Positions 1 through 6,450 of a stretch of DNA of 12,846 nucleotides are shown one piece after another. The notes beneath the pieces were generated by a model. That model saw nothing but the letters and a program-made list of their open reading frames with translations, did no database searches and was not told where the DNA came from. Within the stretch, counting starts at the first letter, position 1, and the number at the start of each line of letters is the position of its first letter. Source of the stretch: Bacteroidales bacterium (GTDB lineage Bacteria; Bacteroidota; Bacteroidia; Bacteroidales; UBA932); assembly GCA_016293535.1 (NCBI GenBank), contig JAEDEB010000061.1, positions 1 through 12,846 of the forward strand. Reading direction: 5' to 3'. Both the position numbers and the translations under genes were made by a program.

Positions 1-398
1 CGCCTGCGGGAAGTGTTGCCCCTCAGGCGTAGCGCGCATTTGGAGATCTCGGTGACATCGCCGGCCTTGTCATAGCGCACCGAACACACCACGCTCTGAG
101 AAGTGTTGTGATCCGCATCATAGTATTGAAGAAGCTTGTTCCACTCATCGAGACTCACGCTTACGTGAATCTTCGGAACCGTCGTTCCGTCGAACATATA
201 TGCGACACCGTCCTTTGCGGAGTACCCGTTCCCGCCGTTCGGGGTGTTCTGGCCATTCCCGGAGTCCGTGTTGCCGCCCGGCTGCCCGGTGTTGTCACCC
301 GGCTTAACGGACGTGCCATCATCCTTCAAGTCCCCGCCGCAGGAGCAGACGAGGACTGAAAGGAGCAATGTCATCAAGAGGCCTTTTCCATTCATCAT
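1..398 (-). CDS. CotH-family lipoprotein, N-terminal 132 residues (3' end outside window)
   Basis: The reading frame is open from an ATG at 396-398 to the left edge and is truncated there. It begins with a short signal peptide and a lipobox ending in Cys20 (VCSCGGD), so it is a probable lipoprotein. Residues about 21-60 are a Gly/Asn/Pro/Asp-rich linker. From residue 64 comes a globular start reading VAYMFDGTTVPKIHVSVS, then LDEWNKLLQYYD and, at residues 124-132, LRLRGNTSRR. The 'W..LL.yyd' stretch and the 'LRGNTSR' motif are typical of the N-terminal part of CotH proteins (spore coat protein H-like; some members are protein kinases). The catalytic residues would lie beyond the edge, so kinase activity cannot be judged. 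The gene starts 6 bp after the amylase stop codon, which implies co-transcription. A second ATG follows immediately (395), so the start could be one codon later. The family is likely; its role in a glycan locus is unknown. Confidence 0.8.
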   Translation of the reverse strand, partial: MMNGKGLLMTLLLSVLVCSCGGDLKDDGTSVKPGDNTGQPGGNTDSGNGQNTPNGGNGYSAKDGVAYMFDGTTVPKIHVSVSLDEWNKLLQYYDADHNTSQSVVCSVRYDKAGDVTEISKCALRLRGNTSRR

Positions 399-404
399 AG
401 AATA

Positions 405-3050
405 TTATCTGAAATCGACAAGAAGCCTGTACTCACCAGGTTTGAGAGTTTCCGTGTAGCTGTCCCCGTTGACGAGCACGCTCCCAGTGAACGCATCATA
501 CCACTGGGCCGAAGTCGGGAGCAGTGCGGTGACATCCTTGGTGACAGTATTGAAGTTGCCCATCAGGCAGAAATGTCTGCCGTCCACCTCACCGAAGAGG
601 AACTTGCCGTATTCGTAGTCCTTGGTTCCTACGTATAAGCGGAAACCGGCGCCCTTTGTGAAGAACTCCGGATTGGAGTTCCTGAATTCCAGCAGGGATG
701 CATAGGAATCGTGGAGGGCCTTCCTCTGAGGCACATCGAGATAGTCCCACTTGACAGGTTTGCGGGAAGTGTTGCCGCCGTTGCTGTCCCTGGAGATATC
801 GTAGCCCAGCTCACCGAACTGCCATATCATCTTCGGGCCGGGAACCATCAGGCAGAACGCGGCTGCAAGGGAGGCACGGCGCATCTGAAGGGTCAGCGCA
901 TCCTCGGAACCATCAGGAAGGTCGGACGGCTTGTTTCCCGGAGTCATCAGCCAAACCTTCTTCAGATCGGGACTGAACCATACATCATAAGTGCCGCTCT
1001 CTGGAGCCTTCATGTCCTGGGAGGATGAACCGAGAGTCAGGGAGAACCCTGAATCGAGAGGAAGCTTGGTATTCTTCACCGATGCCCCGTAATTGTACGC
1101 ATCGTTCCACGCTCCGTTACCCCTGATCTTGAACGCATCGTCGGCGGAAATTGCCACATTGCAGGCGACGAAGGCATTGTCGGAAGACTCAAGGGCAATG
1201 TCCGGGGCCTTCCAGGACGTCATCGTTCCGCAAATTCCCCATTTCACGGATGCAGGGGCGGCAGATGTTCCGTAGCATATCCTTTCCTCGTCGTGGCTCT
1301 CCATAAATCCCACCCTGTAGCAGTTGGGATCATACATGTATGAAAGGTCTACGTTCGAACCGGCCACGACCTGGGTGTAGGCGGAGTTGCAATTGCCCCA
1401 CATATGCATCCCGGCACTACCGAGCGCATTGTTCTCCGCATCGACGAAATGCTCAAGTATCACCATCGCGTCCGGGTTCACGGACTTGATGTGCTTGCAG
1501 TAGCCTGTGAGTATGTCGACACGCTGCTGGTCATAAGAGCTATCCTTTCCACTGTTGTTGGTGAATCCCTTGGTAAGGTCGAAGCGGAAACCGTCAACTC
1601 TGTACTCGCGCAGCAGATATGTGAGACTCCTGCGTATGTGTTCCGCGATGACAGGGTCCAGGTGGTTTATATCCTGGAACACCCCGAAACCGTGAGGAGT
1701 CACGACATTGTAGTGAGGGTTGAGCGGGGAGACATTGTTATTGGCCGAGTCCCAATGGAGTCTCGCATAAGGATGTGCACCGGTGGTGTGGTTGTAAACT
1801 ACGTCCACCAGTACGGCGAGTCCCCTCTTGTGGCACTCGTCGACAAACTTGCAGTACATCTCGCGAGTACCATAAGCCTTGTCGAGCGCAAAGTATGAGC
1901 AAGGGTTGTAACCCCAGCTGTCGTTGCCCTCGAACTCCTGCACAGGCATAAGTTCCACGGCATTGACGCCGAGGTCCTTGAGGTAGTCGAGCTTTTCGAG
2001 AGCCCCGTTTATATCGCCTGAGGAAGTGAAGTCACGAAGGAGCATCTCATAGATTACCAGAGAGTTCTCATCCTTTATTCTGAAATCCTCCACTTCCCAG
2101 TTATAGTCTGTCCTTGAAATCTTGAATGCGCTGACACGGTCCTTCGTATCCTCCGGATAGGCCGGAAGATCGGGATATGTCGATTCCGGAATATACGGGT
2201 CATTCCACGGGTCATAGACGATTTCGGCATAAGGATCGTGGATGCGGAATGCCGAATCCCCGTCGCCAACGTGATACTGGTACATATATTCCTTCTCCGG
2301 ATCGAGACCGGCAAGCGTAGCCCACCAGCATCCGGACTCTTCGTCCCACTTCATCATATAGTCCTTCTCCCTCTTCCATCCGCTGAACTCGCCTATGACA
2401 TAGGCATAGTCATGGTGGCTTCCGTCAGAGGCCCTGTCATAGAATGCCAGGGTTACGGACGTATTGTCGGAACCATAGTTGATTCCTTCCACAGTGCCTG
2501 AAGGCATTGCCGCATTGACAACGGGATCCGGCACGAAAACCCCTGCCTGATATTTTGTATCGGTAACGGTGAAGAACTGGTCCGGCTTGGTCTGTTTCGT
2601 GCCGTCAGCATTCCTGAGCACCAGTGCAACCATCTCAAGCGGCGTCGTTCCTGAACCGAAGAATTCCCTGAGAGTCGGCCCCAGCTCGAGTTTGTAGGAA
2701 TTGTCTCCCAGCTTCTCCAGACGGCACTTGTCAGTATTCTCCGTCCATGCAGCCTGAACGAATTTCCAGTCCTCGTCGTAGAATACGCCTATATGGGCAT
2801 ATATGTCCGTCGTACAGTTGAAAAGGGCCGAAGAAATCGCGGATTCGCGGGTAGGGTTGAAATAAATCGTACATGGCTGATCGGCATCCGGCGCTTCGGG
2901 AGAGAAAGTTATGCCTGAGGCCGCATCGGGCTTGACGACGGGCTTTTCTTCCGGAGCGGTATCCGGGCCGTCATCCGGTTTCAAACCGTCACCGCAGGAT
3001 ATGAACGTCAGGGCCGCAATGGCCGTCAGGAGATATTTGAACTTGTTCAT
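405..3050 (-). CDS. Surface GH13 alpha-amylase-family lipoprotein with inserted SusE/F-like starch-binding domain
   Basis: This is a glycoside hydrolase family 13 enzyme of 881 residues, predicted to cut alpha-1,4-glucan at the cell surface. I chose the ATG at 3050 because it gives a proper lipoprotein signal (MNKFKYLL...TFISC, Cys19); the frame is also open from an ATG at 3092. Domains in order: acidic linker 20-45; a beta-rich N-terminal domain about 46-166; an isoamylase/CBM48-like domain about 187-296 (VIGEFSGWK); the GH13 barrel from about 330; and a C-terminal beta domain about 800-881. The conserved GH13 regions are visible: DVVYNH (416-421), GFRFD with nucleophile Asp491, ILEHF with acid/base Glu533, and ESHDEER with transition-state Asp587. 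Residues about 602-704 look like a SusE/F starch-binding module placed before the last barrel strand (LAAAFCLMVPGPKMIWQFGE). The enzyme is longer than SusG (about 690 residues) and differs from it in architecture. It lies downstream of a terminator and 6 bp before the CotH-like gene. Exact bond specificity (amylase, pullulanase or neopullulanase) is not determinable here. Confidence 0.93.
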   Translation of the reverse strand: MNKFKYLLTAIAALTFISCGDGLKPDDGPDTAPEEKPVVKPDAASGITFSPEAPDADQPCTIYFNPTRESAISSALFNCTTDIYAHIGVFYDEDWKFVQAAWTENTDKCRLEKLGDNSYKLELGPTLREFFGSGTTPLEMVALVLRNADGTKQTKPDQFFTVTDTKYQAGVFVPDPVVNAAMPSGTVEGINYGSDNTSVTLAFYDRASDGSHHDYAYVIGEFSGWKREKDYMMKWDEESGCWWATLAGLDPEKEYMYQYHVGDGDSAFRIHDPYAEIVYDPWNDPYIPESTYPDLPAYPEDTKDRVSAFKISRTDYNWEVEDFRIKDENSLVIYEMLLRDFTSSGDINGALEKLDYLKDLGVNAVELMPVQEFEGNDSWGYNPCSYFALDKAYGTREMYCKFVDECHKRGLAVLVDVVYNHTTGAHPYARLHWDSANNNVSPLNPHYNVVTPHGFGVFQDINHLDPVIAEHIRRSLTYLLREYRVDGFRFDLTKGFTNNSGKDSSYDQQRVDILTGYCKHIKSVNPDAMVILEHFVDAENNALGSAGMHMWGNCNSAYTQVVAGSNVDLSYMYDPNCYRVGFMESHDEERICYGTSAAPASVKWGICGTMTSWKAPDIALESSDNAFVACNVAISADDAFKIRGNGAWNDAYNYGASVKNTKLPLDSGFSLTLGSSSQDMKAPESGTYDVWFSPDLKKVWLMTPGNKPSDLPDGSEDALTLQMRRASLAAAFCLMVPGPKMIWQFGELGYDISRDSNGGNTSRKPVKWDYLDVPQRKALHDSYASLLEFRNSNPEFFTKGAGFRLYVGTKDYEYGKFLFGEVDGRHFCLMGNFNTVTKDVTALLPTSAQWYDAFTGSVLVNGDSYTETLKPGEYRLLVDFR
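939..1247 (-). other. SusE/F-type starch-binding domain inserted in the GH13 barrel
   Basis: This stretch encodes residues about 602-704 of the amylase (start at 3050). It has the layout of a SusE/SusF starch-binding repeat: a first strand and Trp loop (WGICGTMTSW), a middle 'deFKiR.n..W..nYG' motif (DAFKIRGNGAWNDAYNYG) and a closing 'esGtYdv.fs' strand (APESGTYDVWFSPDLKKVWL). It follows catalytic region IV (ESHDEER) by about 12 residues. It precedes the segment MRRASLAAAFCLMVPGPKMIW, which forms the last barrel strand in related enzymes. The domain call rests on motif recognition by eye. Binding activity is inferred. Confidence 0.7.
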
Positions 3051-3080
3051 CACTAAAGAAAACAGTTTTTTCCTGGAACT

Positions 3081-3104
3081 CAAGTTTCGCATTTGCGAAA
3101 CTTG
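3081..3104. repeat. 24-bp near-perfect palindrome between terminator and amylase gene
   Basis: Two 11-bp arms, CAAGTTTCGCA (3081-3091) and TGCGAAACTTG (3094-3104), are perfect reverse complements around a 2-bp centre. The palindrome begins 9 bp beyond the terminator T-run on the minus strand and ends 30 bp before the chosen amylase ATG. In RNA it would form a hairpin of about 10 bp with a tetraloop in the amylase leader. As DNA it could be a binding site for a dimeric regulator. There is no T-run behind it in the direction of transcription, so it does not look like a second terminator. Function is unknown. Confidence 0.75.
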
Positions 3105-3112
3105 GTAAAATG

Positions 3113-3146
3113 AAAAAAGGGCGGCAGCGGAAACCCGCCGCCGCCC
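3113..3146 (-). terminator. Rho-independent terminator after the SusE-like gene
   Basis: Read on the minus strand, a GC-rich hairpin starts 23 nt after the SusE-like stop codon. The outer stem is GGGCGGC (3140-3146, complement) pairing with GCCGCCC (3119-3125). There is one A/C mismatch, then 4 more base pairs and a 4-nt loop. Six T residues follow directly (complement of 3113-3118). This is the classical intrinsic-terminator layout and works only in the leftward direction, since the plus strand has no T-run after the stem. It sits inside the operon, upstream of the amylase, so it probably lowers or gates transcription of the last two genes. Confidence 0.88.
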
Positions 3147-3169
3147 GGGAAGTCACAAGGTCAAGGTCA

Positions 3170-4612
3170 TTATTCGATTGTACCTGTACCTGCGTTGAAG
3201 TCGAGAGTAATAGTCTTGCCAGCTTCTACTGGAACCGCTGCCTGATCGCCGCCTGTTGCGCGGTAAACGATCTTGCCGTCATAGATGTTGAACTCGGACT
3301 GCCACCAGTTGCCATCGTTTCCAGGAATCTTGGCATACATGCGGAGGTCACCAGCAGCTGCGGTAGTGGCAGTAGCTGTCGTACCGTTGGTGAAAGGATG
3401 TGTGCCCTCATTCCAGTCGCCGAAAGCATTACCCATACCATAAATTTCGGCAGGCATAACGGTAACCTTGTCACCGGTAAGGTCAACAATGATGGTGTAG
3501 AGACCATCAGCCGCAACCTGGTTGTTTTCAGGAGTTGTGAATCCCTCATTGGTGCCGAGTTTTGTGAAGTCACCGTTCCAATCCTTCACAGCGCAGAACT
3601 TGAACTGAGTAGTTGTCGTCATATAGCGCACTGCCCAGAACATGCCCGGATGGGTGTGTACAGGAACCATCTCGACGATGCCATCAGACTTCCAATCCCA
3701 GTTACCAAAGTCATTGCCGACGATGTACATGGTCTCAGGAAGGGTAGACTCCTGAGTAAGCTCAACGGTATAGCTGAAACCGTCTGCAATGGCACCTGCC
3801 TTAGGAGAGAAAGTGAGGGTAAGGTCGTAGAGACCTGCCTTCTCCACTTTGAGGTTGCCGAAATCTGAGCCTACACCAAGTTTTCCTTCTGCATTTCCAC
3901 CGAATGAAACCTCAGCCTTTACGATACCGTCAGCATCGAGGTTTATCTTCCAGCCGTGGCAGGAAGCGAACTTGTACTCGCCGTTCTTTGCAAGGCTCTG
4001 GTCCTTCCATGTCCATACGATGGAGCCGTCATTGTTGACAGTTTCCTCACCGGCAGTGAAGCCCCAGCTGTTCATACCGCCGCGAACACCGAACTTAGCC
4101 CTCTGGACAATGATCTGAGCGCCGTCAGCAAGGTCATTGTTGGCATTGTTGTCGAGCACGATGTGATAGAGACCGGTCTCGGGAACCTTCATCTTAGGAG
4201 CGTTCTCACCTATCACGAGAAGTCCCTGCTGGATCTTCATGTTAGGGTTATTGTCATAGTTCTTGCAATCAGGATCATTCTCGTCATAACCGTAGTTCAC
4301 CTCTGCAAGATTTGCTCCGTAGAACTTCTTGTTTCCTGCGGAATTCTCGATGAGAGCGAACTCCTTGCCACCCTCGAGATAGACATACTTCTCGTACATT
4401 CCGGTACGGGTTGCCTTTTCCACCTCGTTGATTCCGGCAGACATTGCATTCTTGGACTCCACCTTGTCGGAACCGGTGGCAGGACCGTAAACATAGAAAC
4501 CGTCGAGGACGATGTCGTCAAGGTTGATGTCACCTCCGTTCTTGCCTCCGTCGCAGGAGGTGAAGGCGACCATTGCAGCCAGCATGCTGGCAAAAATCAA
4601 AGTTTTCTTCAT
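3170..4612 (-). CDS. SusE/SusF-like multi-domain starch-binding outer-membrane lipoprotein
   Basis: This 480-residue protein has a lipoprotein signal peptide with lipobox FTSC (Cys20), so it should be anchored in the outer membrane and exposed at the surface. It binds glycan and has no catalytic motif. After a short linker, four beta-rich modules can be seen. Module 1 (about 38-170) is least typical and contains an Asp/Asn-rich loop at about 104-124. Module 2 (about 173-287) starts FGVRGGMNSWGF. Module 3 (about 294-386) starts MYIVGNDFGNWDW and has the QFKFCAVKDWNGDF core and the DGLYTIIVDL closing strand. Module 4 (about 389-480) starts IYGMGNAFGDW. The repeated 'GxxFGxW' start, 'FKF...W' core and 'G.Y.i.vd' end are the SusE/F starch-binding domain pattern. 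The gene lies 26 bp after the SusD-like stop and is followed by a strong terminator, so it is probably the last gene of the abundant transcript. Position resembles SusE and domain number resembles SusF, so I give no symbol. Confidence 0.9.
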   Translation of the reverse strand: MKKTLIFASMLAAMVAFTSCDGGKNGGDINLDDIVLDGFYVYGPATGSDKVESKNAMSAGINEVEKATRTGMYEKYVYLEGGKEFALIENSAGNKKFYGANLAEVNYGYDENDPDCKNYDNNPNMKIQQGLLVIGENAPKMKVPETGLYHIVLDNNANNDLADGAQIIVQRAKFGVRGGMNSWGFTAGEETVNNDGSIVWTWKDQSLAKNGEYKFASCHGWKINLDADGIVKAEVSFGGNAEGKLGVGSDFGNLKVEKAGLYDLTLTFSPKAGAIADGFSYTVELTQESTLPETMYIVGNDFGNWDWKSDGIVEMVPVHTHPGMFWAVRYMTTTTQFKFCAVKDWNGDFTKLGTNEGFTTPENNQVAADGLYTIIVDLTGDKVTVMPAEIYGMGNAFGDWNEGTHPFTNGTTATATTAAAGDLRMYAKIPGNDGNWWQSEFNIYDGKIVYRATGGDQAAVPVEAGKTITLDFNAGTGTIE

Positions 4613-4638
4613 AATCGGATTATTGTGTATTTGGTTGT

Positions 4639-6441
4639 TTAAAGATTCTCGTAACCAGGAGTCTGGGTCCAGACCTTGTTGCCGTTTTCATCAACAAGGG
4701 ACTTCTCGAGCACGGAGTACGGGATAGGGAACCACTTGCGGACTTCGTCCTTCTTGGTCACATACTCGATGTCTCCGAACTTGCCGTAACGGATAAGGTC
4801 CCTGCGTCGTACCATCTCCCAGGAAAGCTCCCTTCCCCTCTCGTCAAGCACGTCCTCGAGAGTCCAGGTGTCAGGGTCGCCATAGCACTCCTTGAAGAGG
4901 GCGACGCCTGCATTCAAGTCCTTGGTGTCGTTGCGGAAGCACCTTGCCATATATGTCTGGAAGTCCTTTGACGAAGTGACAGAGGAAACTGAACCCGCTC
5001 CTCCCCTGAGAATAGCCTCCATCTTCATAAGGAGCACGTCAGGGTAGCGTACTATAGGCATGTCGTTCTCACAGTACTTGTAGGTCTGGGTCTTGTCGAG
5101 TTCCCACTTGTTGAGGCGGGCGCCGTCGAAGTTGTGGCCGTTGTTGATGTTGGTGATTCCTACGTGGATGACGGTAGGCGCACCTTTTCTGCCATCGGCA
5201 ATGACATCCTCGTCAAGATAGAGGTCCTTGCTGCCTTCGGACTTCTGCACCTGTCCCACGAACCAGCCCCACTGCTTGTCTGAGGCAGTTCCGAGAAGAT
5301 CAGGTCCGGGACCCCTCACGTCACTGTTGTAGTAGCCCTCTACCTTGCTGTTGTCGAGGAAGTCCGCAGCGGAAAGTGCAGGGGCGTCCGCAGCCTTGAA
5401 TATGTCAAGGAAGGACGGGCGTGCGCAGAAGCCGTTCCAGGTGTCGAGCATGGTGTTGCAGTAGTACTGCATTCCGTAGTGATGTGTGTTGAAAGGGATG
5501 CGGAGTTTGTTCTTTACTTTTCCGAAATCGTGTTCATCGTCGGTCAGACCGTTCTCCACGATTACGAAGAGGTTCTCCTTGCTGCCCTCGTTGAAGATGG
5601 CGAAGTTGGAGAAATAGTCATCGGCGATGGAATACGAGCCTGCGTTGATGATATTGTCGCAGCATCTTACGCAGTTGTCATAGAAAGATCCCTGGAACTG
5701 CTCAGGCTTCTCCACGTTTCTGAATATGTTGTCTTCGGTGCAGCCGAAACCCTCGGCATTGAGATAGAGCCTTGCGAGCAGGGCATAAGCGAAGCCCTGG
5801 GTCGTGCGGCCGTAGTTCGCCGCACGGTTGGCATCGTTCACTACCACCATATTCGGAGCGTTCTTCTCAAGGGTCGCAACAAGATGGGACCATACGTCCT
5901 GAGGCTCGAAAAGAGGGCCTGTCGCCTCTTCGAACTTCTCTGTGTAAGGGATGCGTCCGAAGCAGTCGAAGAGCTGGTAGAAGTAGTATGAGCGCATGAC
6001 TTCCACCTCGCCAAGATACTGGGCATAGACCTCCTCGGTCATGGACTCCTTATAGGTGTTGAGGGTCTCGATGATCTGGTTGCAGAGTACTGCGCCCGAG
6101 ACGGTCACGTTCCAGACCTCCCTGATGGCCTCACCCCTGTGATCCCAGGTATGGGTATTCTGGCGAAACCAGTAGCCGCCGTCGTTCCAGTCGTTTCCGC
6201 CGTTCCTCGGGACGCATATCCCTTCATCGGCGGTTATGGTCTGGAGTCCCCAGTAGCCCCAGTGGTCGTGAGTATATTTGAGGTTGGCATATATCTGGCC
6301 CACCTGCATCACGACATTGGTCTCGTTGGTCATCATATCCTCCACGGTAGGGTTGCCGTAGTTGACCTCGTCAAGCATGTGGCAGGCCGGCGCACAGAGA
6401 ACGAGGGCGGCAACTGCCGATGTATATATGAACTTTTTCAT
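4639..6441 (-). CDS. susD: SusD/RagB-like glycan-binding outer-membrane lipoprotein
   Basis: This 600-residue protein belongs to the SusD/RagB family, which forms the surface lid of the SusC channel and captures oligosaccharides. The signal peptide ends in the lipobox APAC (Cys20), followed by HMLDE. The N-terminal half contains the helical, Trp/Tyr-rich region typical of SusD (GYWGLQTITADEG, REVWNVTVSGAVLCNQIIETL). The C-terminal family signature is clear: DERGRELSWEMVRRRDLIRY at 533-552, then WFPIPYSVLEKS and the final TQTPGY. It is a little longer than B. thetaiotaomicron SusD (about 550 residues). The start lies 9 bp after the SusC-like stop with AAGGA just before the ATG, so the pair is transcribed together and probably translationally coupled. 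Starch specificity is inferred from the neighbouring SusE-like protein and GH13 enzyme. The symbol is by family, not proven orthology. Confidence 0.95.
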   Translation of the reverse strand: MKKFIYTSAVAALVLCAPACHMLDEVNYGNPTVEDMMTNETNVVMQVGQIYANLKYTHDHWGYWGLQTITADEGICVPRNGGNDWNDGGYWFRQNTHTWDHRGEAIREVWNVTVSGAVLCNQIIETLNTYKESMTEEVYAQYLGEVEVMRSYYFYQLFDCFGRIPYTEKFEEATGPLFEPQDVWSHLVATLEKNAPNMVVVNDANRAANYGRTTQGFAYALLARLYLNAEGFGCTEDNIFRNVEKPEQFQGSFYDNCVRCCDNIINAGSYSIADDYFSNFAIFNEGSKENLFVIVENGLTDDEHDFGKVKNKLRIPFNTHHYGMQYYCNTMLDTWNGFCARPSFLDIFKAADAPALSAADFLDNSKVEGYYNSDVRGPGPDLLGTASDKQWGWFVGQVQKSEGSKDLYLDEDVIADGRKGAPTVIHVGITNINNGHNFDGARLNKWELDKTQTYKYCENDMPIVRYPDVLLMKMEAILRGGAGSVSSVTSSKDFQTYMARCFRNDTKDLNAGVALFKECYGDPDTWTLEDVLDERGRELSWEMVRRRDLIRYGKFGDIEYVTKKDEVRKWFPIPYSVLEKSLVDENGNKVWTQTPGYENL

Positions 6442-6450
6442 ATCCTTGCC

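Noticed and set aside
5..776. A 16-bp identical stretch, TGCGGGAAGTGTTGCC, at 5-20 (CotH-like gene) and 761-776 (amylase)
   Set aside because: Both copies encode GNTSR with the same codons in frame within unrelated domains. Shared codon preference explains the match better than a repeat or recombination site.
3051..3092. 14-codon N-terminal extension of the amylase from the ATG at 3092
   Set aside because: It would put a charged stretch (MRNLSSRKK) before a complete lipoprotein signal peptide, and its ATG lies in the palindrome. The start at 3050 gives a normal signal and lipobox.
3110..3868. Open frame of 252 codons on the plus strand opposite the SusE-like gene
   Set aside because: It begins inside the terminator region and runs antisense to a recognised lipoprotein gene. 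No family features were seen.
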